From assembly GCA_000341795.1 (NCBI GenBank), contig AODO01000069.1:248001-312000 (forward strand): a stretch of 64,000 bases of DNA. Reading direction: 5' to 3'. Source of the stretch: Rhodococcus triatomae BKS 15-14 (GTDB lineage: Bacteria; Actinomycetota; Actinomycetes; Mycobacteriales; Mycobacteriaceae). Under the pieces are notes generated by a model. It was not told the origin of the DNA, ran no database searches, and saw only the letters and a list, made by a program, of their open reading frames with translations. Below, piece after piece: positions 13,613-22,340 of the stretch. The stretch's first letter is position 1. The number at the start of each line of letters is the position of its first letter. Made by a program: the position numbers and the translations under genes.

Positions 13613-15883
13613 TCAGCTCCGGACGAACGCGTCGCCGTCCGGGTCGAGGGCCCCGGCGTCCGGGGCGACCGGACCGATGTCACCCTCGGTGAAACCGCGC
13701 CGTTCGTGCCATCGAGCGAGCGGCGCCGGAGCCCACCAGTTCAGGCGTCCGAACAGACGCATGAACGCGGGTACCAGCAGCGGCCGCACGACGAACGCGT
13801 CCAGTAGCACGGTCAGCGCCAGTCCGATGCCGAGACCGCGCATGAACGACACCTCCGCAGTGGCGATCGCCAGGAAGACCACCGCCATCACCGTGGCCGC
13901 GGCGGTCACCAGGCGGCCGGTGTGCGCGAGACCGAGCGCGACCGCGCGCTCGTTCGCGTCGGACGTCTTGTCCGACTTCGCCCATTCCTCACGCATCCGC
14001 GACAGCACGAACACCTCGTAGTCCATCGACAGTCCGTACGCGAGCACCAACAGCAACGGCGGAATCGTGTAGTTGTAGTAGCCCGTTGCCACGGTTCCGA
14101 GACCACCGAGGTTGCCGTCCTGGAAGATCCACGTCATCACTCCGAATCCGGCGATCAGGGACAGCAGGTTCATCAGGAGCGCCTTGATCGGAAGCAGGAT
14201 GCTTCCGGTCATCATGAAGACGATGACCAGGGTGGCGACCGCGATCATGGCGAGCACCCAGGGGAGACGATCCTGAACGCCGGCGGTGTTGTCGATGCTG
14301 CGCTGCGCGAGCCCGGAGAACAACACCTGCCCGGGTGCCTCGACCTGCTTCAGGTCCGCGATCTGGTTCGCCCCCTCGGTCGAGAGTGGATCGATCTCGG
14401 TGGTCACCGTCAGATACGCTGCACTGCTCGACATCTCGGAGTCGAACGTGACGGGGCTGACCATCGATCCGTCGACGTAGACGCCGCTCGGAGCGGCGAC
14501 GCCGGTGACGCCGTCCACCGTGGACAGGTCGGACGCATAGGCAGTGAGTGCCCTCGGCGATCCGTAGCCCTCGGGCATGGCGATGTGCACCACGCCGAGC
14601 GTGCCCGGGGAGAACTGGTCTCGGAGGATGTCACCGACCTGACGTGACGAGGTCGACTCCGGCAGGACCCGGTCGTCGGGGTACCCGAGACGCGCGCCGA
14701 GCAGGGGTGAACCGAGAACCACGATCACACCGACGACGATCACCACGACCGGCACCGCCCGCCGCATGGCGAACTTCGCGACCCGGTACCAGAACTGCTC
14801 CTCCGGCCGTTTCGGCTGCGGCTCGGGCCGCTTGAACCAGCGTCGCAGCGGTTTCCGGACGTCGAGCGCGTCCACCTTGTCGCCGAGCACCACGAGCACC
14901 GCAGGAGCGACCAGCAGCGAACCCACGAGGGAGAAGGTGACACCGGCGAGACCCGCGTAGGCGAGGGATCGCAGGAAGTAGATGGGGAACACCAGCATCG
15001 TCGCGGTGATCACCGCGACGGTGAGCGTCGAGTAGACGACCGTGCGACCCGCCGTGTTCATCGCGCGCACGAGCGCGTTGTCCCGACCGGCCCCCGCAGC
15101 CACCTCCTCTCGATAGCGACTGACGATGAAGAGCGCGTAGTCGACGGCCAGCGCCAGGCACAACGCCGTCGAGAGGTTGACCGCGAACACCGCGACATCG
15201 GTGAACTGGAACAGGATTCGCAGTGTCGACATCGTCGCCACGATCGCGAATCCCGACACGATGAGGGGCACCATCGCAGCGACCACGCTGCCGAAGATCC
15301 ACACCAGGGCGACGAAGATGGCGGGTGCGGCGATGATCTCGAGCCGGATCAGGTCGATGCGCGACTGGTGGTTCAGCTCGTACTGGGCCATCGCCTCGCC
15401 ACCCGCCGCGACCGTCACCCCGTCCGCCGTGCCGATGAGCGGTTCGGCGAGCTCGTGAGCCCAGTTCGGCGCATCCCGGTCGTTGCCGGCGATCTGCGTG
15501 ACCACCAGGCCGGTGGTCCGGTCCTCGCCGAGCAGCAGGTCCGCCATCTGGGGCGGGGCCGACCAGTAGGACAGGGTGCGCCGAGCGTGGTCGGAGGCCT
15601 GCAGGTCGGCGGCGATCTCCTGGCCGCGCTGGCGTGCCGCTGCGCTGTCGGCGCCCGCCGGATCCGTCACCGTGAAGATCAGGGTGAACCCTCCGGCGTC
15701 GAACTCGTCCGCGAGAAGCGCTTCCGCCCGGGAGAATTCGGTGTCCGGGACGTCGTAGCCGCCTGCCAGCAACTTGGACATGACCGGCAGGCCGAAGGCG
15801 GCCGCGGCGATGAAGAAGACGATGGCACCGGCCAGCACCCGGCGGGGCCACCGGATGGCCAGTTCGGCCAGCTTCGTCAGCAT
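13613..15883 (-). CDS. MMPL/RND-family membrane transporter
   Basis: This 756-residue protein has the RND layout of one helix, a large outer loop, five helices, and the same again. The paired transport residues are visible in the two halves as LAVDYALFIVSRYREE and GLSMDYEVFVLSRMREEW, typical of actinobacterial MMPL proteins that export lipids or drugs using the proton gradient. The ATG at 15883 is preceded by AAGGAGGGG. The length equals that of the short MMPL branch. The next gene is a TetR regulator and the upstream gap has an inverted repeat (16049-16065). The substrate is unknown. Confidence 0.93.
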   Translation of the reverse strand: MLTKLAELAIRWPRRVLAGAIVFFIAAAAFGLPVMSKLLAGGYDVPDTEFSRAEALLADEFDAGGFTLIFTVTDPAGADSAAARQRGQEIAADLQASDHARRTLSYWSAPPQMADLLLGEDRTTGLVVTQIAGNDRDAPNWAHELAEPLIGTADGVTVAAGGEAMAQYELNHQSRIDLIRLEIIAAPAIFVALVWIFGSVVAAMVPLIVSGFAIVATMSTLRILFQFTDVAVFAVNLSTALCLALAVDYALFIVSRYREEVAAGAGRDNALVRAMNTAGRTVVYSTLTVAVITATMLVFPIYFLRSLAYAGLAGVTFSLVGSLLVAPAVLVVLGDKVDALDVRKPLRRWFKRPEPQPKRPEEQFWYRVAKFAMRRAVPVVVIVVGVIVVLGSPLLGARLGYPDDRVLPESTSSRQVGDILRDQFSPGTLGVVHIAMPEGYGSPRALTAYASDLSTVDGVTGVAAPSGVYVDGSMVSPVTFDSEMSSSAAYLTVTTEIDPLSTEGANQIADLKQVEAPGQVLFSGLAQRSIDNTAGVQDRLPWVLAMIAVATLVIVFMMTGSILLPIKALLMNLLSLIAGFGVMTWIFQDGNLGGLGTVATGYYNYTIPPLLLVLAYGLSMDYEVFVLSRMREEWAKSDKTSDANERAVALGLAHTGRLVTAAATVMAVVFLAIATAEVSFMRGLGIGLALTVLLDAFVVRPLLVPAFMRLFGRLNWWAPAPLARWHERRGFTEGDIGPVAPDAGALDPDGDAFVRS

Positions 15884-16048
15884 GACCCCTCCTTCTGCGT
15901 CGGATCGACGGTCTTCACTCGTCGACTCCTCTCGATCGGGACCCTCGGCCCCGGTACGTCATTCGGCGACTTCACAGGCGAGTCGTCAGTTGACATGACT
16001 GACGTCACACACTGTACGATCAGTCACATACTGAACACAATGACTTTT

Positions 16049-16065
16049 ACATACATCGTGTATGT
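16049..16065. promoter_or_regulatory. 17-bp inverted repeat upstream of the MMPL gene
   Basis: ACATACA-tcg-TGTATGT is a perfect dyad in an AT-rich part of the 218-base gap before the MMPL start. The same gap also contains repeated TGACTGA/CAGTCA words and a TGACGTCA. A TetR-type operator is plausible, since a TetR gene follows the transporter. Confidence 0.45.
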
Positions 16066-16101
16066 CAGTTGGCGGGGGACCTCCGCCGCCCGACCGTGGC
16101 G

Positions 16102-17376
16102 CTATGCGATCAGCGTGGCCGGAAGTGCCTTCCAGCCACGCATGTTCACGAAGGGACGGCGATCGGGGGTGACGTCGAGCTTGATCCCCGAGAAGCGCTC
16201 GTACAGGGCGCGCAGCGCGATGGTGCCCTCCATGCGAGCCAGGTTCGCGCCGACGCACGTGTGGATGCCACTGCCGAAGGAGAGGTGATTCCTGACATTC
16301 GGACGCGTCATGTCGAACCGGTACGGGTCGCTGAAGACGGCCGGATCGTGATTCGCCCCGCCGAGCAGGATCAACACGACGGTGCCCCTGTCGATGTCCT
16401 GACCTTCGAGCGTCACATCGCAGGTCGCCATCCTCGCCGTCACCTGAACAGGGCTGTCGAACCGCATGATCTCGTCCACCGCGGACGGCCAGAGCGTCGG
16501 GTCCGCACGCACCAGCTCGAGCTGGTCGGGGTGATTCTGCAAGGCGACGATCCCGTTCCCCAGCATGTTGGCGGTCGTCTCGAAACCGGCACCGAGAATG
16601 AGTGCCGCATTGGTGAGCAGCTCACGATCGTCGAGGTCACCGCTCGCGACCAGATCACTGAACACGTTGTCCTCCGGGACGAGCCGCAACGCCTTGATGT
16701 GTTCGTCGAAGTAGGCCGCACCCTCCGCGAGCGACCCGAGCGCGGTGCGGAACGCCGGCCAACTCGGGCACAGGTCGAGCAGCGGCGCGGCGTCGACACC
16801 CCATCGGGCGAGACGCGGATGCCCCTCTTCCGGAACACCGAGGACGGCGCCGATCACCGCAACGGGAAGACGCACCGAGAAGTCCGCCATGAGATCCGGC
16901 GCCGTCGCCCAGTCCAGTTCGGCGAGCACCCGGTCGGTTTCGGTGACGACCCGCTCCCGGAGCTTCTCGACGGCCCGGTGATTGAACGGTTTCGTGACGA
17001 GACCCCGGTAACGGGTGTGCGCCGGCGGATCGACTCGCAGCATCGACGGCGGTGCGATCGGGTCGGGCAGGCCCGGATCGGTCCGGTCCAGCATCCACTG
17101 CAGGGGCCTGGGGCGCGCCTCCCTCGGCGGCACCATCGCGCTGAACCGCCGGTCCCTCAGAATGGCGGTCGCCAGGCCGTGATCGACCGTGACGGACAAC
17201 CGCCTGCCGCGCACGAGAGGTCCGGCCTGCCGCATTTCCTCGATGAATGTGTCGGTCTCGGAGCCCTTCTCGGACTCGAGGACGAACCGGGCCAGGGCAT
17301 CGCCTCGACGCGCCTGTCGCAGTACGACCGCACGTGGCAATCCGTACGATCCGGCCCACCACAACCACCTACGCAT
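16102..17376 (-). CDS. Cytochrome P450
   Basis: This 424-residue soluble bacterial-class P450 shows the oxygen-activating I-helix GAGFETTANML, the ExxR pair in DEIMRFDS, and the heme-binding loop FGSGIHTCVGANLAR with Cys near residue 374. It hydroxylates or otherwise oxidises an organic substrate using electrons from a ferredoxin not encoded nearby. The ATG at 17376 is preceded by GAGG; a GTG two codons earlier is the alternative. It is divergent from an MpaB-type oxygenase and a lipid-kinase-like gene, which hints at lipid or terpenoid modification. The substrate is unknown. Confidence 0.95.
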   Translation of the reverse strand: MRRWLWWAGSYGLPRAVVLRQARRGDALARFVLESEKGSETDTFIEEMRQAGPLVRGRRLSVTVDHGLATAILRDRRFSAMVPPREARPRPLQWMLDRTDPGLPDPIAPPSMLRVDPPAHTRYRGLVTKPFNHRAVEKLRERVVTETDRVLAELDWATAPDLMADFSVRLPVAVIGAVLGVPEEGHPRLARWGVDAAPLLDLCPSWPAFRTALGSLAEGAAYFDEHIKALRLVPEDNVFSDLVASGDLDDRELLTNAALILGAGFETTANMLGNGIVALQNHPDQLELVRADPTLWPSAVDEIMRFDSPVQVTARMATCDVTLEGQDIDRGTVVLILLGGANHDPAVFSDPYRFDMTRPNVRNHLSFGSGIHTCVGANLARMEGTIALRALYERFSGIKLDVTPDRRPFVNMRGWKALPATLIA

Positions 17377-17537
17377 CAGCACCTCGAAACCCGTTCACCG
17401 TCGACCCGACCTGGTCGAGAGTCTTCGTGCCGGCGCTGACGCCACACTGATGCACGCGGCCGGTCGAGTACTCACCTCGTCAGGGTGGGGTGGCCATCAT
17501 GGCGAGCATTCCTGGCCGCACCATCGAGGAGCCGAAC

Positions 17538-18557
17538 ATGTCCGGCAACATCCTGACCGATCCCCGCCTCGCCACCACTCTGCGCCGCGAGGATCACGGC
17601 TTCTTCGGGCCGGACTCGGTCGCGTGGCAGGTGTGGAGTCATCCGGCGATCCTGATCGGCCTGCAACGGGCGGTCGCCATGCAGTTCCTCAATCCGTTCT
17701 TCGCTGCGGCGCAGGAGGATGCGCGCTCGATCTATCGGCAACCGGCGCACTTCTACGACATCACGCTCTCGTTCCTGCTCACCGGCATCCTCGGTGACAG
17801 CAGGACCGCAATCGGAACATCGGACTTCATCACGGCCATCCACACCCACGCCACCGGCATCGAGCCGATCACCCAGAAGCGCTACAACGCGAACAATCCC
17901 GAGGCGCAGTTGTACACACACGTCGACGGCTGGCAGTCGATGCTCAAGTGCTACGAACTCCTCGGCCCCGGCCCCCTCGATCCCGAGACGGAACTGCGGT
18001 ACTGGCACGAGTGCTCGATCGCAGCGGAACTGTTCACCTGCAGACCGGCCGACGTCCCGCGCTCCCGGGACGAGGTACGCCAGTACTATGCGGCGTTGCG
18101 TCCACGCCTGTGCCTGTCCGAGCACGCTCGATCCGGACTGCGCCAGCAGTTGTTCACCAGCGGCCCGTACACCGATGCGAAGATCGCTGCCATCAGCCGG
18201 GTCGGAGCACCGGCCTCGATCGCGACGATGCCGCGATGGGTCCGCAGGCTCGCCGGGATCGACCAGCCGGCGGTGGTGGACCGCGCGGCCGTCGCGGGCA
18301 TGCGCGCCCTCCTCACCGCCATCGCGCGATCGCAGCGTGCGACCTGGACGCTGGTCGGGATCGCCGCACCGATCGCCGGTGGCATCATTCGTGAGCACTT
18401 CGAAGCCGCACCCCCGGAGCGACCCGTGCTCACCACCCCGAGTGATGCACGTATCCGTTTCGGGCGCAGCGGCACTCGCGCGACGCGTCCCGCCGATCCG
18501 GGTGCGGAGACCGGGTCGGCTCCGGAAACGGTGGCCGACGGGTCCGCCCGATCCTGA
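17538..18557 (+). CDS. MpaB-type (DUF2236) oxygenase-like protein
   Basis: This 339-residue protein resembles the DUF2236 family, heme proteins related to the fungal oxygenase MpaB and the rubber-cleaving latex-clearing protein. Signals include an early FFGPDSVAWQVWSHPA, the FYDITLSFLLTGI helix and the HTHATGIEP block with candidate heme-contact histidine, followed by YTHVDGWQSML and RYWHECS. The ATG at 17538 follows GAGGAG at six bases; an upstream in-frame ATG at 17490 lacks one. The C-terminal 40 residues are low-complexity. Together with the divergent P450 it suggests oxidative attack on a lipid or isoprenoid. Confidence 0.75.
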   Translation: MSGNILTDPRLATTLRREDHGFFGPDSVAWQVWSHPAILIGLQRAVAMQFLNPFFAAAQEDARSIYRQPAHFYDITLSFLLTGILGDSRTAIGTSDFITAIHTHATGIEPITQKRYNANNPEAQLYTHVDGWQSMLKCYELLGPGPLDPETELRYWHECSIAAELFTCRPADVPRSRDEVRQYYAALRPRLCLSEHARSGLRQQLFTSGPYTDAKIAAISRVGAPASIATMPRWVRRLAGIDQPAVVDRAAVAGMRALLTAIARSQRATWTLVGIAAPIAGGIIREHFEAAPPERPVLTTPSDARIRFGRSGTRATRPADPGAETGSAPETVADGSARS

Positions 18558-18603
18558 ACCGTGCACCTCCGCACGACATTTCCGCCGACAGGAAGGCAGA
18601 CAA

Positions 18604-19512
18604 GTGAGCGACAACCGTGTGCGAGTAGCGGCGATAGCCAATCCCGCGGCGGGCGGCAGTCCCGAGAATGCAGTGAGGGTCCTGCTCGAGCACCCTGGCA
18701 TCGACCTCCGGACGCTGCCCACCACCGGCCCGGGTGACGCGGAACGAATCGCCGCCGAACAGTCCCGGGACGGCTGGGCGGAAGTCGTCGTCGCCGTCGG
18801 CGGCGACGGTACCGCGGCGCAGGTCGCGAGCGGCCTGTACGCGTACCCGGGACCGCCCCTTCTGGTGGCACCGGCAGGCACCGGCAACTCGAACTACCGA
18901 GGACTGTGCGACGACCGGGAATGGACGGACATCGTCGAGGCACTCGCGGCAGGCACCCTGGAACACCGGCGGATCGACCTGGCGGTCGCCGACGGCATCG
19001 ATCGCGTGATCCTGCTCGGCACGACCACCGGCATACTGCCGACGACGCTGGAGATCGCCCGGACGATGACGGGCAGCGGCCGCGATCTCCTCGGCCGCGC
19101 CGCGATGGAGGCCCTCACCACGCAGGTGTCGTATCCGACGCGGGTGTTCATCGACGGTGAGATCTTCCACGAGGGTGAGTTGCTCGGCACCTACATCGGC
19201 GGGATGCGGCACCGCGGCGGCCGCTTCGAGATGCTCCCGACGTCCCTGATCGACGACGGTCTGCTCGACGTGTGCCTGCTCAGCGGCACCACCGAGCCGC
19301 GCTACGGACGCGGAACGGCGATCACGATCGAGCGGACCGATGCGGTTCCACCGTTGATCGAGCTCGACGGCGAGTTGCACCGGCCGGACACCGCCGGTTA
19401 CACGGTCCGGGTGCTCCCCGCCGCGCTCGAGGTCCTCGTGCCCACACCACTGCCGCCGGCATTCGGCGCGCGCGCAACCGTACCCGAGACGGTCACCGCA
19501 CCCGCCCGGTGA
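18604..19512 (+). CDS. Diacylglycerol-kinase-like / DAGK catalytic domain protein
   Basis: This 302-residue protein has the nucleotide-binding signature of the lipid kinase superfamily: IANPAAGGSP near the start, VVAVGGDGT at 62-70, and APAGTGNSN. The C-terminal half carries FIDGEIFHEGELLGTYIGGMRHRGG and IELDGELHR, as in YegS/DgkB proteins. Members phosphorylate diacylglycerol or related lipids. The GTG at 18604 follows GGAAGG. It is 46 bases after the MpaB-like gene and probably in the same transcript. Confidence 0.85.
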   Translation: MSDNRVRVAAIANPAAGGSPENAVRVLLEHPGIDLRTLPTTGPGDAERIAAEQSRDGWAEVVVAVGGDGTAAQVASGLYAYPGPPLLVAPAGTGNSNYRGLCDDREWTDIVEALAAGTLEHRRIDLAVADGIDRVILLGTTTGILPTTLEIARTMTGSGRDLLGRAAMEALTTQVSYPTRVFIDGEIFHEGELLGTYIGGMRHRGGRFEMLPTSLIDDGLLDVCLLSGTTEPRYGRGTAITIERTDAVPPLIELDGELHRPDTAGYTVRVLPAALEVLVPTPLPPAFGARATVPETVTAPAR

Positions 19513-19518
19513 GCGAAC

Positions 19519-19549
19519 GCCGTGCCCTGCACGTGGTGCAGGGCACGGC
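19519..19549. terminator. Bidirectional stem-loop between convergent genes
   Basis: Perfect 14-base arms (19519-19532 and 19536-19549) with a three-base loop lie just after the lipid-kinase-like gene. A second GC-rich hairpin follows immediately, ahead of the convergent oxidase gene stop at 19574. Confidence 0.65.
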
Positions 19550-19573
19550 CGGGCCGGCGGGAACCGGCCCGGG

Positions 19574-20935
19574 TCAGGTGACGAGCTTCGACCGAGCCGA
19601 TCCGGTCATCCGCCGGAGGTACTGCGCGAGCACACGGTCGACGATCCGCCCCGACGGTATCCAGGGGCCCGACGTCCGAACCCACGGGAACCGATCCGAC
19701 AGGTCGTCGCGATGACCGGTGGCGATCCACCGGGCCAGGTACGCCCCGTTCCAGCTCGACGATGCGATGCCGTGGCCACAGCAGCCTCCGGCGTGGAGGA
19801 TCGCTTCGTCGCGTCCCCGCGACCCCACGACCGGGAACCCGTCTCGAGTCATCGCAATCGGCCCGGACCAGGTGGTCACGATCCGTTGGCCCCGCAGAGC
19901 GGGGTGCAGCGACCGTACGGCGGCATCGAGGAAGGCGCGCGAGCCACCGTCCGGATCCTCGCTCCCGTGGCCGACCGAGCCCCCGCCGACCACCAGGCGA
20001 TCGTCCGGTGTGAGCCGGTAGTACGGCGAAAGGTCGCCGTGCTCGATCACCGGTTCGGTCCGTAGCGATTCGAGCACCGCGATCACGTCGGCCGGCAGGG
20101 GATCGGTCGCCCCCGCCTGCACACGCAGCGCGATCACATTCGACGATGCGTCCAACTGCCTGGCGAACGCGTTGACGGCCAGAACGACCCGCCGCGCCAC
20201 CACGCGCCCGCGGTCGGTGACGAGCACCGGTTGACGTTCCGGCTCGACGCGGCGCACTCTGCTGTGCTCGAAGACGCGCACGCCTCGGCGTTCGCACATC
20301 CGGGCCAGTCCGTGGGTGTACGCCGCCGGGTCGACCGTCGCCGCGGGTCCGTAGCGCACACCGCCGAGGTAACGGGAGGCGGCGGCGGGCAGATGCCGTG
20401 CCGCCACGACCTCCGCCTCGACGCCGAGTGCCCGCGCGGCCACGCCTTCCGCGAGAAGCGACTTCGCAGCACGGCGATCCGAGGCGACGACGAGCTGCGT
20501 TCCCGGCGAGAGTCCGCACTCGATGTCGCCGTCCGCGATGGTCTCCAGGACGTGCGCCACGGCCGCTTGCGACCAGCGATGAGCCGCCCGCGCGATCTCG
20601 TCCCCCCGGGTCCGTCGGAGCCGGTGCAGGGACGGACCGACACGTGGACCGACGAGACCCGTCCCACTGCCGCTCGCCCCCGCCGCGACCCCGCCCGCGT
20701 CGACGACCACGACGTCGAGGTCCGGACGAAGCGCGGCGAGAGTTGCCGCCGTCGACAGTCCGGTGATGCCCGCGCCGACGATCGCGACGTCGGCGCGGAT
20801 CGTTCCCTCGACAGGGGAGCGCGGGGTCGACGACTCCGCACCGCCGTGCCAGGGCGGACACCCGCCCCTCATGGCCGAGACGGCGTCTGTGCGTTCGCCG
20901 GGAACCCCTGTGCCGGAGAGGTTGTGCAATGACAT
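19574..20935 (-). CDS. DAO-family FAD-dependent amine/amino acid oxidase
   Basis: This 453-residue protein has the FAD dinucleotide fold DVAIVGAGITGLSTAATLA near residue 50, a following acidic strand end (VVVDAGGVAAGASG) and the DAO-type C-terminal motif GPIAMTRDGFPVVG with GGCCGHGI. It resembles gamma-glutamylputrescine oxidase and related enzymes that oxidise secondary or primary amines to aldehydes with H2O2 release. It stands alone on the minus strand. The first 45 residues precede the FAD fold and may be partly untranslated if a later start is used. The substrate cannot be assigned. Confidence 0.85.
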   Translation of the reverse strand: MSLHNLSGTGVPGERTDAVSAMRGGCPPWHGGAESSTPRSPVEGTIRADVAIVGAGITGLSTAATLAALRPDLDVVVVDAGGVAAGASGSGTGLVGPRVGPSLHRLRRTRGDEIARAAHRWSQAAVAHVLETIADGDIECGLSPGTQLVVASDRRAAKSLLAEGVAARALGVEAEVVAARHLPAAASRYLGGVRYGPAATVDPAAYTHGLARMCERRGVRVFEHSRVRRVEPERQPVLVTDRGRVVARRVVLAVNAFARQLDASSNVIALRVQAGATDPLPADVIAVLESLRTEPVIEHGDLSPYYRLTPDDRLVVGGGSVGHGSEDPDGGSRAFLDAAVRSLHPALRGQRIVTTWSGPIAMTRDGFPVVGSRGRDEAILHAGGCCGHGIASSSWNGAYLARWIATGHRDDLSDRFPWVRTSGPWIPSGRIVDRVLAQYLRRMTGSARSKLVT

Positions 20936-21147
20936 GTCCGAGCCCCGTCCGAAAGATGTATAGTCACACGAAGTTTCCCGCTCCGGACCCCCCGGAGTAC
21001 GACGACGTCGACCATTCTCCGCGGTCGCGCTGAGCCCGTTCTGACATGGTCGGCAGCACGCGTCATCAGGATTTCAGTTCACACTCCGGCAATGGCCGAC
21101 GTGAGATGCCCTGGTGCCGAGGCCAACATGTGACGGGAGCAGCGGCC

Positions 21148-21894
21148 TCAGTGCAGGTCGACGAGCGCGTTGCGGAGGTTTCTGCTCGGATTGATCCCCA
21201 ACTCGTCGTTGAACATGCGCTCGGCCTGGTAGTACGACTCGTATGCCTCGGCGTGCCTGCCCTGACGCTTGAGCGCCGTGATGAGCTGGGCACGCATCCG
21301 CTCGTTGAAGGGGTCGTTCGTGATGAAACGGCGAGCGTTCACGATCACCTGCTGGTCACGTTCCAGGACGATCCAGGCGTCGAGCAGGACTTCCCGTGCC
21401 GTGGTGCGCATCTGATGCAGTTCGTCGGCAGCAGCCGCCGCCAGCGGACCGTCGCAGGTGTCCACCAGCGCGTCGCCGCGCCACAGACCGAGCGCGTTCG
21501 CCAGCATCGTCTCCACGACCGACGGCACGGACGGGGACAGAGCCAGCGCCTGTTCGACGTCGACGCGGAACCGATGCGCGTCCACCGCGGATCCGTCGAC
21601 GTTCAAGCGGTAACCGCTGTTCACCGACTGCAGAATGTTCTGCCCTTCGCATTGGGCGTTCAGCCAGCGGCGCAGCCTCGTCATGTGCGCATGGAGCGCG
21701 TTCGTTGCATTTCCCGTGGTCCGCATCAGATCGAGTTCCTCGATCAGCTCGTCCCGCCGCACCTCGTCGCCTGCCCGCAGTGCCAGAAGCGCGAGGATGC
21801 AGCGCAGCTTCTTGCCCGGGAGCAGCAGTTCGACGTCACCACACTTCGGCTGCAACGGACCGAGGATGTTGATCGACATGCGCGCATCGCTCAC
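21148..21894 (-). CDS. SARP-type transcription activator
   Basis: This 248-residue protein has the two-part structure of Streptomyces antibiotic regulatory proteins: an OmpR-like winged DNA-binding domain (residues about 8-100; INILGPLQP, LPGKKLRCILALLALRAGDEV, ALHAHMTRLRRWL) and a bacterial transcriptional activation domain (about 105-245; YRLNVDGSAVDAHRFRVDVE, FNERMRAQLITALKRQGRHAEAYESYYQAERMF, ending ELGINPSRNLRNALVDLH). I prefer the GTG at 21894, served by AAAGGGG about ten bases away, over the ATG at 21879. SARPs usually activate a neighbouring secondary-metabolite cluster. Here that would be the seven-gene unit 22341-30505. Confidence 0.9.
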   Translation of the reverse strand: MSDARMSINILGPLQPKCGDVELLLPGKKLRCILALLALRAGDEVRRDELIEELDLMRTTGNATNALHAHMTRLRRWLNAQCEGQNILQSVNSGYRLNVDGSAVDAHRFRVDVEQALALSPSVPSVVETMLANALGLWRGDALVDTCDGPLAAAAADELHQMRTTAREVLLDAWIVLERDQQVIVNARRFITNDPFNERMRAQLITALKRQGRHAEAYESYYQAERMFNDELGINPSRNLRNALVDLH

Positions 21895-22340
21895 GGCTGT
21901 AATTCCCCTTTGGTGCCTGGCCGCACAAGGCGTGCGACTCCGTTTGGACGACGGCAATCGCCCACCAGGGAGGCGTCGACGCGATGGCGACGGCCCGCAG
22001 ACCGGGCCGTTCATCAGGCTCACCCCCCACGGCCCCCACCGTTCACGGATCGTAAGCGACACCGCGACACCGGGCTTGCCGTCGTCACTCGGACACGGCA
22101 GGAAACACGGAATGCTCCAGACACTCCCCCCACCGCATCGAGCGAACCGGAGTCTAACGCGGACGCGACAACCTCTCAGAACCAACATCTCGGCATCGCT
22201 GAGACATCAGTCACAGGGTTTGGTACGCACCAATCGTCCGATGTGGGGCGGGATGTCCGAATCGACGTGCGCCGGCCCCGACTCCAACCCGACTGCCCGA
22301 CAGTCGTTCTCGCGACCTCTCACCAGGGGGATCAAGCAGG
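21895..22340. promoter_or_regulatory. Gap between the monooxygenase and SARP genes
   Basis: This 446-base gap has no gene with a ribosome binding site; the open frames across it lack recognisable features. A short dyad TTGGT-acgc-ACCAA lies at 22220-22233. I do not see clear heptamer direct repeats of the SARP type. A separate SARP promoter is implied by the distance. Confidence 0.4.

Noticed and set aside
22220-22233. TTGGT-acgc-ACCAA as the SARP operator
   Set aside because: SARP proteins bind direct heptamer repeats near -35, not a short dyad. Kept only as a note in the gap entry.
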